Shown here in pieces: positions 39,388 through 49,149 of a stretch of DNA of 64,000 nucleotides. This DNA is from Leptospira levettii (lineage in GTDB: Bacteria; Spirochaetota; Leptospiria; Leptospirales; Leptospiraceae): assembly GCF_002812085.1 (NCBI RefSeq), contig NZ_NPDM01000008.1, positions 1 to 64,000 of the forward strand, in the 5' to 3' direction. Under the pieces are notes generated by a model, which saw only the letters and a list, made by a program, of their open reading frames with translations, was not told where the DNA came from and ran no database searches. The translations under genes and the position numbers were made by a program. The stretch's first letter is position 1, and each line of letters begins with the position of its first letter.

Positions 39388-40724
39388 AACACTTACTGCA
39401 AAAATACGATACACCTGCTCCAAGATACACAAGTTATCCAACTGTACCGTATTGGACTGATTCACCTACAGTTGAAGAATGTATTGAATCTTTGGAAACA
39501 CATCTTTCCCCAAAAGATTCAAAACTTGCAATGTATCTTCACATTCCATTTTGTGAAACATTATGTACTTTTTGCGGATGTAATACATCAATTACGAAAA
39601 ACCATACGGTTGAAGAGCCGTATGTCAAAGCAATCCGTACGGAACTCGATCTTTATATGAAGAGTGTATCTTCTCTTAAAGGAAAAGAGCTCAGCGAACT
39701 TCACTTAGGTGGAGGAAGTCCAACTTACCTTTCCGATTACAACCTTCAATCGACAATCGAATCTATCTTAAACCAATTACCCTCTTCGAAAGACCCACAA
39801 TATTCCATTGAAGTAGACCCAAGAAGGACAAGAATCTCCCAACTTAAACTTTTGCACAATTTAGGTTTCAAACGAATTAGTTTAGGGGTACAAGATTTTG
39901 ATCCAGAAGTGCAACGATTGGTAAATCGAACCCAACCTTTTGAACTGACTGAAACTATCACCCTAGAAGCAAGATCACTTGGATTTAATTCAATTAACTT
40001 TGATTTAATTTATGGATTACCCAAACAATCCTTAAACTCCATGTTATACACAATGGAAAAAACATTAGAATTAAAACCAGATAGAATTGCATTTTATTCT
40101 TATGCCCATGTTCCATGGATCAAAGCATCCCAACGTTTGTTCACGGAAGCAGATTTACCAGATCCAACTCTCAAACGAGAATTATATGAAATGGGAAGGT
40201 CACTTCTCGAAAAAGAAGGTTATAGGGAAATTGGTATGGATCATTTTGCTCTTCCTCATGACAAATTATGGAAAGCATTCCATTCCAAACAGTTACATAG
40301 AAACTTTATGGGATACAGTGACTCCAAAACCGATGTGATGCTCGGACTTGGCTCATCTGCAATTTCTGAAACACCAAATTTATTTTTTCAAAACATCAAA
40401 CTAGAAATGAAATATAGAAAATCTCTTTTGGACGGAAATTTACCGATCCTAAGAGGCCATAAACTTTCTGACTCTGATCGTTTGCGTAAACATTTAATCT
40501 TGGAACTGATGACTTCTTGGGAAGTAAAAGTACCAATAGATTTGTTAAACTACACTAAAGATTTTTTATCTGAAATGGAAAAAGACAAATTGGTTTTATG
40601 GAATCAGGAAACACTAAGTGTTACAGAGTCAGGAAAACCATTTTTAAGAATCATTTCAATGGCATTTGATGAAAAACTCCAAACGACTAAACCAGCTGGT
40701 CCCGTTTTTTCAAAAGCGATATGA
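39384..40724 (+). CDS. hemN: Oxygen-independent coproporphyrinogen III dehydrogenase
   Basis: Radical-SAM enzyme oxidising coproporphyrinogen III to protoporphyrinogen IX without oxygen. 446 residues. The cluster motif YLHIPFCETLCTFCGCN (CxxxCxxC plus the additional Cys of true HemN) starts near residue 52, with LGGGSPTYLS and ISLGVQDFDPEVQ. The N-terminal YDTPAPRYTSYPT is characteristic of HemN proper rather than of HemW. Coupled to hemE and to the next gene by four-base overlaps. No HemF is in the window. Confidence 0.94.
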   Translation: MKHLLQKYDTPAPRYTSYPTVPYWTDSPTVEECIESLETHLSPKDSKLAMYLHIPFCETLCTFCGCNTSITKNHTVEEPYVKAIRTELDLYMKSVSSLKGKELSELHLGGGSPTYLSDYNLQSTIESILNQLPSSKDPQYSIEVDPRRTRISQLKLLHNLGFKRISLGVQDFDPEVQRLVNRTQPFELTETITLEARSLGFNSINFDLIYGLPKQSLNSMLYTMEKTLELKPDRIAFYSYAHVPWIKASQRLFTEADLPDPTLKRELYEMGRSLLEKEGYREIGMDHFALPHDKLWKAFHSKQLHRNFMGYSDSKTDVMLGLGSSAISETPNLFFQNIKLEMKYRKSLLDGNLPILRGHKLSDSDRLRKHLILELMTSWEVKVPIDLLNYTKDFLSEMEKDKLVLWNQETLSVTESGKPFLRIISMAFDEKLQTTKPAGPVFSKAI

Positions 40725-41929
40725 AGGAAAATGTCCATATCTTAGGAGGTGGGATTACTGGCCTTTTTATGGCATACCACCAAGTAAAAAAAGGAAATTC
40801 TGTCACACTGTATGAAGAAAAAGATACATTAGGTGGTGTGATAGGAACACTAAACAAACCGGAAGGTTTAGTAGAACTTGCTGCCAATGGAATTCTTTTG
40901 ACTAATGATATCAAATCCATGTTAGATGACATAGGTTTATCACCTGTATTCCCCAAAAAAGCATCAAAACGAAGGTATTTTTGGATCAATCAAAAATTAT
41001 CACAGTTCCCAATCTCAATCTTAGCAGGTACAAAATTACTATACTCGATTTTTCTCAAAAAACTTAAATTTGATCCAAATCTAAATTTTGAAAATTGGGG
41101 AAATCAAATGTTTGGATCTTCTGTTACAAAAAACATCATAGAACCTGCTTTAGGTGGAATTTACGGTACACGTTTGTCAGAATTACAACCAGAAACTATT
41201 TTTTCAAAATGGGACGGCAGAGGTAACAGTACGATTTTTAAAGAGATCAAAAAAAACAAAAAGAAAACCTACGGAACGGTTTCTTTTCCCAATGGAATGG
41301 GTGATCTTGTTACCCATCTAGTCTCTTACTTATCTCCAAAAATTACCATCAAAACTGGTTTTTCATTTTCTAACTTAAACGAAATTCAAAATTTAGATGG
41401 TTCTGTCAAAATTTGTATTTCACTTAAAAATTTATTACCAATTCTCGATTCGGAAATCAAATTCGAATCGAAACCAAATTTGTTGACTATTTCCACCTTG
41501 ACAAGGTTTGGTGAAACTAAGCTAACAAAAAAACCATGTTTCGGTGTATTATTTGGCAAAAATGAAGGAGTGAATGCGTTAGGTGTTTTATGTAATTCCG
41601 ATATTTTTGATGGTCGAGTCAAAAATAAATTAAATTCCGAAACTTGGATATATCCCAATTTAAATGCTAATATTCGTAACGATTCGATTGAATCTGTTTT
41701 AGAAAAAGATAGATCTTTCATCACAAAAAAAACAGAATCGAAAGTAGCTGTTTACCGAAAAACATGGGAAGGTGTTTTCCCTGCGTATGACTCTCATTTA
41801 TTCAAGTTCAACCAGTTTCTTGATCAATTTGAATTAAACTGGTTGTCCCAAGGAAAAAATATCAAATTTTATGGAAATTACAGAAAAGGAATTGGCCTTA
41901 GATCAATTTTTGAATCGACAATGTTTTAA
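40721..41929 (+). CDS. hemG: Protoporphyrinogen oxidase, HemY-type flavoprotein
   Basis: Oxidises protoporphyrinogen IX to protoporphyrin IX. 402 residues of the FAD amine-oxidase fold: HILGGGITGLFMAYHQVKKG at the N-terminus, then EEKDTLGGVIGT, and PALGGIYGTRLSELQPETIF in the substrate domain. It belongs to the FAD-linked HemY type, although spirochaete annotations often use hemG for this locus. The protein is shorter than typical HemY (about 450-470). It is last in the heme operon; its final 27 bases overlap the convergent hemH gene. Confidence 0.85.
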   Translation: MKENVHILGGGITGLFMAYHQVKKGNSVTLYEEKDTLGGVIGTLNKPEGLVELAANGILLTNDIKSMLDDIGLSPVFPKKASKRRYFWINQKLSQFPISILAGTKLLYSIFLKKLKFDPNLNFENWGNQMFGSSVTKNIIEPALGGIYGTRLSELQPETIFSKWDGRGNSTIFKEIKKNKKKTYGTVSFPNGMGDLVTHLVSYLSPKITIKTGFSFSNLNEIQNLDGSVKICISLKNLLPILDSEIKFESKPNLLTISTLTRFGETKLTKKPCFGVLFGKNEGVNALGVLCNSDIFDGRVKNKLNSETWIYPNLNANIRNDSIESVLEKDRSFITKKTESKVAVYRKTWEGVFPAYDSHLFKFNQFLDQFELNWLSQGKNIKFYGNYRKGIGLRSIFESTMF

Positions 41930-42991
41930 CGATTCTCCTCCATTTTTTTTACAAATACATTCATTTACCATTGTATCGGCAAGTAACACTCGTTCTGCCA
42001 AGTATTCCATAAATGGTTTGTAGATACCAAATGCAGGGATACGGACAAAAGATTTTCCGCCATTTTTCAATGTGAGTTCTTTAAACTGTTCTCCAATTTC
42101 TTCTAATGTTTCCAAGTGATCACTCACAAAACTAATGGGATTCACTGCTATGTGTTTGCCTTCTTTGGAAAGTGATGTAATCATTTGAATGGTGTTTGGT
42201 TCTGTCCATTTGGCAGGGCCAACTTTACTTTGGTAAGAAACATGTACATTGCCTCTGAAACCAAACTTTCGCAATTCCTCAGAAATTTTTTTGACGCAAA
42301 TTTCTACATCTTCCATATAACGATCACCCTTGTGAATGAGTCGCATAGGAACACCATGAGCAGAAAAAATTAGATCTAGGTCTTTCCAATCACAATTCGG
42401 AGTTTCATGCGGATAATGTAAAAAATCATCGGATTTTAATTGGTTTGTAAAAAACTCATAAATAAACCTAGCAGTGATTTGGTGAAACTTTGGTTCCAAA
42501 CCAAAATGTGGGATATAACCACCACTTCCCACTGGGCATTCACCAAACTTAGATTCTAAAATCGCCAATGTTGATAATACGGTAGACCTGGAAAATTGAG
42601 GGTAAAGTGGTAAATACAAAGTATTTGCATCGGGTTTGGTAAACTCATCCTCTCTAATATTAGGATATCCGCAAGTCATGGAAACTTTTACCTTCCATTT
42701 TACTTTCGTTTGTTGGTTAAGAATTAATTCCAAAACCTTTGCTTGTTTTTCTGTTTCGTCCACAAGGGGAGAACCACCTCCAAAACCCATAGATTCATAA
42801 GTACTTTGCACTTTAGGAGCCCGTTTTTTTGCGATGAACCTTGCCAATCGAATGCGTAAAAATTCAGGCAATGGCAAATCGAATACAAATGGATCTGAAA
42901 ATAAATCTCTTAGGAATACTTCAATTTCAGAGGATGTTCGAGGTCCTCCCAAATTCACAAGGATCAAAGTTTTTTCATTATTAGTTGTCAT
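41903..42991 (-). CDS. hemH: Ferrochelatase
   Basis: Inserts iron into protoporphyrin IX (or coproporphyrin III) to end heme synthesis. About 362 residues from ATG 42991; LILVNLGGPRTSSEIEVFLR is the N-terminal signature. The catalytic His lies in LDLIFSAHGVPM, and NPISFVSDHLETLEEIG carries the other conserved acidic/His residues. The last 25 residues hold three cysteines (ECICKKN and HCRFKN), a tail that could bind an iron-sulfur cluster. It overlaps topA by 11 bases on the same strand and converges on hemG. Confidence 0.94.
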   Translation of the reverse strand: MTTNNEKTLILVNLGGPRTSSEIEVFLRDLFSDPFVFDLPLPEFLRIRLARFIAKKRAPKVQSTYESMGFGGGSPLVDETEKQAKVLELILNQQTKVKWKVKVSMTCGYPNIREDEFTKPDANTLYLPLYPQFSRSTVLSTLAILESKFGECPVGSGGYIPHFGLEPKFHQITARFIYEFFTNQLKSDDFLHYPHETPNCDWKDLDLIFSAHGVPMRLIHKGDRYMEDVEICVKKISEELRKFGFRGNVHVSYQSKVGPAKWTEPNTIQMITSLSKEGKHIAVNPISFVSDHLETLEEIGEQFKELTLKNGGKSFVRIPAFGIYKPFMEYLAERVLLADTMVNECICKKNGGESLKHCRFKN

Positions 42992-44940
42992 AGGTGATGT
43001 AGTCACAGTGTGGGTAACGAGAACAAAAATAAATGGTTTTTCCATTTTTCCCTAATTTGGTTTTGATGGTTCCATCCGAACACTTTGGGCAAACTTTTTT
43101 CTCTGTAAGACTTAGACTCTTTTCCTTTGGTAGATGTTGGTTCTTATTTTTTTTGGAATGAGCATTTGTTTTGATTGCTGAACTATCAGAAACAGCTTTT
43201 TCATTCTTCGTGGTTGTTCCAAACTCAGGCCCATAAGAATCTATTTTTTTCCTTGGTGATTTTATAATTTGTATTAACTTCGCATAAAATGCTGAAATTA
43301 ATTCCACTCTTGAATTTCTGTTCTCCGTGATCTCGTCCAGCTGTTGTTCTAAATCTTTTGTAAAGGATTCACCAATTAGATCATGAAAGTTTAAATCCAA
43401 ATAACCATCCACTTTCATTCCCAAGGCAGAAGGGCCTATGTTTTTTTGGTACTCAACAATGTACTTTCTCAGTTTTAATGTTTCAAGAATGTTTGCGTAA
43501 GTGGAAGGACGACCCACTCCCGTATCTTCCATTTTTTGGATTAACTTACCTTGGGTATATCTTTCAGGAGGTTCTGTTTCCTTTTCTAAAGTCGAAAAAG
43601 ATTCGTAGGAAAAAACATCTCCCACTTTTGCATCCAATGGACTTTTCTTTTGATTCGAAATTGGTTCTGGAAAGTTTTTAAACCCACCATCAAAAATTCT
43701 TTCAAAGGAATGTGTGAATACATGTTTTCCAATTGGGAATTCATATACAACCTCTTCACCTAATTCGGGCTTCATGAGAGAGACTAAAAATCGTTCCCAT
43801 ATCAATTGGTAAAGTTTCCATTCGTCTACTGTCAAATAATTCCGAATCTGATTGGGTGTTAGATTGGGATTAATGGGGATAACAGCTTCATGAGCATCTT
43901 GCGAAAACTTTTTCTGTTTGGACTGTTTTCCACTCCCTTCCAATAGAAGTTTTGGATGGTGTTGTTTTAAATAATTCTCACCTAACTGAAGTTTGGAATC
44001 GGAAACACGAGTGCTATCAGATCTCATGTAGGTAATAAGACCTACCGTTTCTCCCGATTGTAATTTTTTGCCTTCAAATAAACTTTGTGCAATTCGCATC
44101 GTTTTTTTTGAATCAAATTTTAAAGCTCGAAAACTAACTTCAAGTAAACTGGCAGTAGAAAATGCCTTTGGAGGATTTCGTTTCAATTGTTTTATTTTGA
44201 TATTTGATAATATGAGTTCCTTTAGCTTAGAAGGTTCAGGGATCAATCCCAGTTCTTTTACGATCGCATTTACATCTTCTTGATTCAGTTTTTCTTTCGT
44301 ATGGTATTTGAGTTCGATTTTTTGTTTTTTCAAACTACCATGAAGTTTAAGTAAAAAATAAGTTTGTTTTGTAAAGTTTTGGATTTCCCTTTCCCTTTCA
44401 CAAATCCAATGTAAAACGGTAGATTGAACCCTTCCCGCAGATAAGGTTGGTATTTTTAATTGTTTCCATAAATCAGGTGATACTTCAAAACCAAAAATTC
44501 GATCAATCACCCTTCTCGCTATTTGTGATTCAATTTCCCCTAAATCTAGTCCATTTTTTTTCTCTAATTGGATGTTCAATTCAGCTTTTGTAATTTCTTT
44601 TAAACGTAAGCGGTAGATTGGTTTTTTTACTTTTACCAATTCATCAAAACAATGTTTAGCGATAATCTCACCTTCCCTGTCCGGATCACTTGCTATATAA
44701 ATTATAGAACATTTTTTTGCTTTCGAAACAATAGAGGTAAAGAGTTTCTTTTTCCCTTTGAGCCATTCATATTCAGGTTCAAAAGAGTTGGAGATATCCA
44801 CTCCATAGGATTTGGGTGGCAGGTCTTTGATATGACCTTTTGTTGCGACAACCAACCAATCCTTACCTAAGTAAGAATTGATGGTTGAAGCTTTTGTAGG
44901 AGATTCAACAACAATTAAATTGGTGATTTTAAAATCCCAT
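42981..44940 (-). CDS. topA: DNA topoisomerase I, anomalous start (possible +1 frameshift)
   Basis: Type IA topoisomerase relaxing negative supercoils. The Toprim domain opens with IVVESPTKASTI (44915-44880), then DPDREGEIIAKHCF; the catalytic Tyr is in GLITYMRSDSTRVS; a C-terminal zinc finger has CPKC and CSRYPHC. The first in-frame ATG, 44855, would lose the invariant Glu of VVESP, so translation must begin earlier, yet no ATG, GTG or TTG exists in frame before the stop at 44937-44935 region upstream. An ATG at 44940 reads Met-Gly-Phe then TAA; a +1 step on the TTTT tract (44934-44931) gives MGFKITNLIVVESP. Alternatives are an ATC/ATT start or a sequence error. It follows cysK by ten bases and overlaps hemH. 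Coordinates include the proposed ATG. Confidence 0.85.
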
Positions 44941-44950
44941 CAAACAAAGA

Positions 44951-45865
44951 TTAAACGAAAAGTCCTTCCACAGATAAATATCTTTCACCTGTATCATAAC
45001 AGAAGGTAAGCACTTTGGAACCTGCAGGAATTTCTTTTAGTTTTTTGGAAACTGCTGCAAGGCTTGCACCGGAAGATGTTCCGATAAAAATCCCTTCTTT
45101 TTTGGCAGCAAGAACAGCCATCGTGAACGATTCTTCTTTTCCAACAGTGATGATTCCATCGAGTAATTCTGTTTTACAGTTTTTAGGAATGAAACCAGCA
45201 CCAATCCCTTGGAGAGGGTGTGGGCCTGGTTTACCACCACTGAGTACAGGAGAACCTTCAGGTTCTACAGCAAATACTTTTAGTTTAGGAAATCGTTTTT
45301 TTAAGTTTTCTGCACAACCAGAGATATGCCCACCAGTTCCCACTCCAGTGATGATATAGTCCAAACCATCTGGAAAATCTTTCGCAATTTCTTCTGCTGT
45401 TTTTTCTCTATGAACTTGGATATTGGCATCGTTTTCAAACTGTTGTGGCATCCAAGCATTTGGATTGGCAGCTACCATTTCTTGTGCTTTTGCAATCGCA
45501 CCTGGCATTCCTTTTTCCCTTGGAGTGAGTTCAAACTTAGCACCGTAAGCTGCCATAATTCGGCGTCTCTCCACTGACATATGCTCTGGCATCACGAGAG
45601 TAATCGCATAACCTTTCACAGCTGCAACCATTGCGAGACCAATCCCAGTATTTCCAGATGTAGGCTCCACAATGATGGAATCTTTTTTAAGTTTCCCTGA
45701 TTTTTCGGCATCTTCAATCATCGCAAGGGCGATACGATCTTTAATCGATCCACCTGGGTTCTGTCTTTCTAGTTTCATATAAACTTCGTGATCAGTTCCA
45801 AACAAACGAGACAATCGGATATGTGGTGTGTTGCCAATGGCATCTAAAATACTATTAAATTTCAT
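44951..45865 (-). CDS. cysK: Cysteine synthase A (O-acetylserine sulfhydrylase)
   Basis: PLP enzyme joining sulfide from sulfite reductase to O-acetylserine. 304 residues. The PLP lysine is in [12 protein letters not shown] (near residue 42), with [20 protein letters not shown], the phosphate loop [10 protein letters not shown] and the C-terminal TSSGASLAA. It completes the sulfate-to-cysteine route encoded at 17-28 kb, though it lies apart from it. The stop is 10 bases before the proposed topA start. A cystathionine beta-synthase-like role is unlikely given its length and motifs. Confidence 0.94.
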   Translation of the reverse strand: MKFNSILDAIGNTPHIRLSRLFGTDHEVYMKLERQNPGGSIKDRIALAMIEDAEKSGKLKKDSIIVEPTSGNTGIGLAMVAAVKGYAITLVMPEHMSVERRRIMAAYGAKFELTPREKGMPGAIAKAQEMVAANPNAWMPQQFENDANIQVHREKTAEEIAKDFPDGLDYIITGVGTGGHISGCAENLKKRFPKLKVFAVEPEGSPVLSGGKPGPHPLQGIGAGFIPKNCKTELLDGIITVGKEESFTMAVLAAKKEGIFIGTSSGASLAAVSKKLKEIPAGSKVLTFCYDTGERYLSVEGLFV

Positions 45866-45931
45866 AATTTCTCCGTTTAAGTCACATTTTTAAAGAAAAT
45901 CTAGATTTGTCCACAATGAAATGGAATAAGT

Positions 45932-46816
45932 CTAGGGGTTCCGAAATGAAATAAGATAGGAATGATCTTCTTTCATTTGTGATAAGACATTTGGGTGATT
46001 TTCAATGTGAATCGCCTTTTCTAGGTAAGGTGCTGCAATTCGAAGGTCTAATCGGCGTAATGCCTGAGAGGCTTTTTTCCTTACTTCTGGATCTTCATGG
46101 GATAACATCTCTGTCACTGCTTTAAAATTTTGATTGGGCAATCGTTCTAAACCGACAATGGCCGATAAAATAGAAATTTTTGCATAAGGAACCTGTTCCT
46201 TCCCAAGGCCGTCCGCAAGAGAACTGATCCACTCTTTACGATTGGATTCATACATTGCATCGGCTGCGGAACTTCGGATATAAAAATTTGGGTGAGACAA
46301 TGCTTGTTTGATGGTTTGTTCGGAGGATTCCGTTGTTGGGAGTGAACCTAACGCCCGTAACATCTCACCACATGCCAAAACCATGGAAATTTCACCATCT
46401 TCGTAAAAGTATGGACTCGAGGTAGAATGACGATCGGCAACACCGTCACTGATTTTTCTTACTTTTGGTGGGTTGTATTCGATGATGGAAGCAGACTCTT
46501 TTTGAAAGGTTTTGATGAGAACAGGGATGGCAATTTTGTCCCCTTTTTTTGCAAGAGCCTTTGCCGCATAAAATTTCACAGCGGGGGCATTGTTCTCACT
46601 CGTTGGAAAATTGGGTGTCCCTTCTAAAGCAGAAAGTATGTCCCGATACCCTCTATTGGATTTAATAAATGTTAAACGGTCAATGGCATCACGAATTTCG
46701 AAGATATCAGAAGAGGAAAGTCGTTTCCTTTGGGTTTCAAAAAAGGCCTCATCTTGTTCTGAAAATAAACTGACATTCCATAAAAAGACGAGTAGTAGAA
46801 CATGTTGGAATTTCAT
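45932..46816 (-). CDS. Exported HEAT-repeat protein
   Basis: A 294-residue protein with a signal peptide (MKFQHVLLLVFLWNVSLFSE). The mature part is a series of paired helices with HEAT/PBS-lyase-like repeat features, for example AVKFYAAKALAKKGDKIAIP, SHPNFYIRSSAADAMYESNR and SHEDPEVRKKASQALRRLDL. Such repeats bind proteins; no catalytic motif was found. It is likely periplasmic. The PhaR-like gene lies 40 bp upstream on the same strand. Function unknown. Confidence 0.75.
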   Translation of the reverse strand: MKFQHVLLLVFLWNVSLFSEQDEAFFETQRKRLSSSDIFEIRDAIDRLTFIKSNRGYRDILSALEGTPNFPTSENNAPAVKFYAAKALAKKGDKIAIPVLIKTFQKESASIIEYNPPKVRKISDGVADRHSTSSPYFYEDGEISMVLACGEMLRALGSLPTTESSEQTIKQALSHPNFYIRSSAADAMYESNRKEWISSLADGLGKEQVPYAKISILSAIVGLERLPNQNFKAVTEMLSHEDPEVRKKASQALRRLDLRIAAPYLEKAIHIENHPNVLSQMKEDHSYLISFRNP

Positions 46817-46857
46817 TCCTTCCCCCTAAAATTGGAGGACATTCTAACCTATTTTGG

Positions 46858-47406
46858 CTAATTTTCTTTTAATTTTTCTGCGACTTCTTTTAATTTTTCG
46901 GATAAGTCGCCAAGGGTTGCTTTGTCTTCTTCCAAAATGGATTGGCTGAATTTTTCCAAATCCTTTTGGATTTGTTCCTTTTTTTCACTCGCACGGGATG
47001 CCATCTTTCGGAGTAAATCTTCTCTATAGAGACTAAAATCCACTTCCTTCAATTCCCCGAGTTCCACCATCGAATTGACAATTTTTTCCAATCGTTCGCG
47101 GGTAAGGTAATTGGCACCAATTCCACCGAGGACCAATCGTTCAAAAAGCCCAGAAACATCGCGACCTGTCTCTCGGATGAGAGAAGTTAACATAAAATTA
47201 GAAAAATCTTCATTCCTTTGGCCAAGGCTTACCTTTAAAAAAGTTTGTCCGAGGATTTTGGGTGTAATATCTTCCCCGGAAAGGTTGTCTTGGACTTTGA
47301 TTTCTTCCCCACCAATGATCATCTTTGCCACATCTTCTAACGTGATGGTGGAACTTGTTTCTGGATCATAGAGTCTACGGTTTGCGTATCGCTTGAGGAG
47401 CTTCAT
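46858..47406 (-). CDS. PhaR-like polyhydroxyalkanoate regulator-type DNA-binding protein
   Basis: A 182-residue protein whose first 60 residues ([20 protein letters not shown], then [18 protein letters not shown]) match the PHB/PHA accumulation regulator DNA-binding domain. The C-terminal 60 residues are a charged coiled coil. In PHA producers PhaR represses phasin and PHA genes and binds the polymer, but no phasin, PhaC or depolymerase gene is in this window, so the target may differ. It starts 57 bp from a divergent unknown gene. Confidence 0.8.
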   Translation of the reverse strand: MKLLKRYANRRLYDPETSSTITLEDVAKMIIGGEEIKVQDNLSGEDITPKILGQTFLKVSLGQRNEDFSNFMLTSLIRETGRDVSGLFERLVLGGIGANYLTRERLEKIVNSMVELGELKEVDFSLYREDLLRKMASRASEKKEQIQKDLEKFSQSILEEDKATLGDLSEKLKEVAEKLKEN

Positions 47407-47463
47407 CGGAGATGCTTTTTAAAATGACTTTCAAGCCTAGGGGGTCAACTAAAATACAATCGT

Positions 47464-48330
47464 ATGGACTCACTATTCGGAGCCGTTTTGACACAACTCC
47501 CAGATCGGGAAAAAGAACTTATCATTGCATGGTTACAAGTAAATGGGTCCGTAGTGAAAGAATGTACAAGTAAAAATTGGAAAGATTTCCCTGATTGTAT
47601 ACGAGTTTTTTCTAAACCAAGTCCAGAATTAGCCAAAGAACTTTTGGATTGGAGCATAGAACCAATCTTATGCGGACAATTTTCAAAAGAAGAAAAAGAG
47701 GAATATAAATCTATTGGAGTATCCTTTTTATGGGATAAACCTTTTCAGAAAATTCATACTCTACCTCTCCTCCCAGAGCCTGAAAAAAAATTAACGTGGA
47801 TTGTTTGTACAAAAAATCAAATCCTCGACCAACACATTTCTAGGGTTTTAAAAACTTTAGGGTATTTTGTTTTTACGGAATCCAATCCTGAATTTTTATT
47901 CAAAAGATTGTTAGTTGGTCCATGTCATTTTTTGGTATTGGATTGGGATAAAGTAGATACAAAGTTGTTAGTTCCAAATTTAGAAAAAATCAAAAGAGAA
48001 AAACCATTTTTGTCAATCGGTATCAAAGATTTTAGTCGAGAAAATCTTTATCGCGATTTAAAAATGGGGATCAGTGGAATCTCAGAAGTGCTCATTGATG
48101 GAAAGGACTTTTGGAAGGTATTTTTGGAAAGTTTTCCTCTCACAGAAGAACAAGGTGAAGAAAAACATTGGAAAGAATCAGTAAAATCAGTATCCAAACT
48201 AACGTTTACCTTCCAAGAAAAACGAATCCCCGTTTCCATGAAACTCTCTGATGTCACCAGTTTATCCGCAGATCAAACTTTCCAATCCATAAAAGACCAT
48301 ATCGATTTATTTAGATGGTTTGTGAGTTAA
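47464..48330 (+). CDS. Unknown protein with receiver-like C-terminal region
   Basis: A 288-residue cytoplasmic protein with no signal or membrane helix. About residues 110-215 have the strand-helix alternation of a response-regulator receiver (LTWIVCTKNQILDQHISRVL, then HFLVLDWDKVD, then PFLSIGIKDF), but the phosphoacceptor pattern is not complete: the acidic pair after the first strand is missing. It may be a pseudo-receiver. The N-terminal 100 residues are not recognised. Divergent from the PhaR-like gene; ends 28 bp from a convergent unknown gene. Confidence 0.55.
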   Translation: MDSLFGAVLTQLPDREKELIIAWLQVNGSVVKECTSKNWKDFPDCIRVFSKPSPELAKELLDWSIEPILCGQFSKEEKEEYKSIGVSFLWDKPFQKIHTLPLLPEPEKKLTWIVCTKNQILDQHISRVLKTLGYFVFTESNPEFLFKRLLVGPCHFLVLDWDKVDTKLLVPNLEKIKREKPFLSIGIKDFSRENLYRDLKMGISGISEVLIDGKDFWKVFLESFPLTEEQGEEKHWKESVKSVSKLTFTFQEKRIPVSMKLSDVTSLSADQTFQSIKDHIDLFRWFVS

Positions 48331-48358
48331 GGAAATTCAAAATAGAAGACCATGCGAT

Positions 48359-49132
48359 TCATTCAAATAATAACATGTCATCACTTGAAAGTTCACCCGC
48401 TCCTCGGTTTGGAAAGGCTTGTTCAAAAAACAAAGCAGCTAACAAATCAAAGTCTTCATCTTCTTCCCGATTCTCCATTTCCCAAAGTTCATTCCTTCGT
48501 TTGATGAGAAGAGATACGGTTGCATCTTCCAATGCAAACTCGATTTTCAATCGATTTAGCGTTCGGATCCAAAAGTTTAAATTATAGATACTATAATCAC
48601 GAAAATAAGTAAGACCTGCAATGGTTGGTTCGTATTTGAGTAATGCCTCTGTTAGGTAACAAGCAGTTTTTAAATCTTCGGTTGCCCCAGTTTCTTTATA
48701 ATTGCGATAGATATGGTGGATGGTTTCGTGCATCGACATTGTGGAATGGTAGGAATCTTCAATGAGACGAATGGAATCAGGGTGTGATTCCATATACCCA
48801 AAAACATCTACAATTTCATTTTTCGCCTGAGCTTCTTTTCTAGCCAAATCACATTCTTCGTCAGTAGTTTTTGGATCAACTAACAAGATGAATAGATATT
48901 TGGTTTCAAATGCAAACCTGGATTCTTTTGGAATGTAATATTCGATCCAAATAGGTTCTTTGTAGTAATCAATTGACTCTTGGAAACTCAGTTCGGGTGT
49001 AACTTTGAGTGATTTGAGTTTTTTTACGTCATCGGTGATGACTTTTTTCCCTTCAACCCTTGTTTTACTTCGTTTGATCTGCCGGAGTTCCGACTTATTC
49101 AAAAGTGGCTTGGGTTTGAAGCTCGAGTCCAT
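48359..49132 (-). CDS. Unknown soluble protein
   Basis: A 257-residue protein with no signal peptide or membrane segment. The N-terminus is basic, the middle and C-terminal parts are helical and acidic, ending in a run of Glu and Asp near residue 225. HETIHHIYRNYKETG and YSIYNLNFWIRTLNRLKIEF are the most ordered-looking parts. I do not recognise a family. The thioredoxin-like gene ends 17 bp upstream on the same strand, so the two may be cotranscribed. Confidence 0.6.
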   Translation of the reverse strand: MDSSFKPKPLLNKSELRQIKRSKTRVEGKKVITDDVKKLKSLKVTPELSFQESIDYYKEPIWIEYYIPKESRFAFETKYLFILLVDPKTTDEECDLARKEAQAKNEIVDVFGYMESHPDSIRLIEDSYHSTMSMHETIHHIYRNYKETGATEDLKTACYLTEALLKYEPTIAGLTYFRDYSIYNLNFWIRTLNRLKIEFALEDATVSLLIKRRNELWEMENREEDEDFDLLAALFFEQAFPNRGAGELSSDDMLLFE

Positions 49133-49149
49133 ATTAGATCATCGACAGT

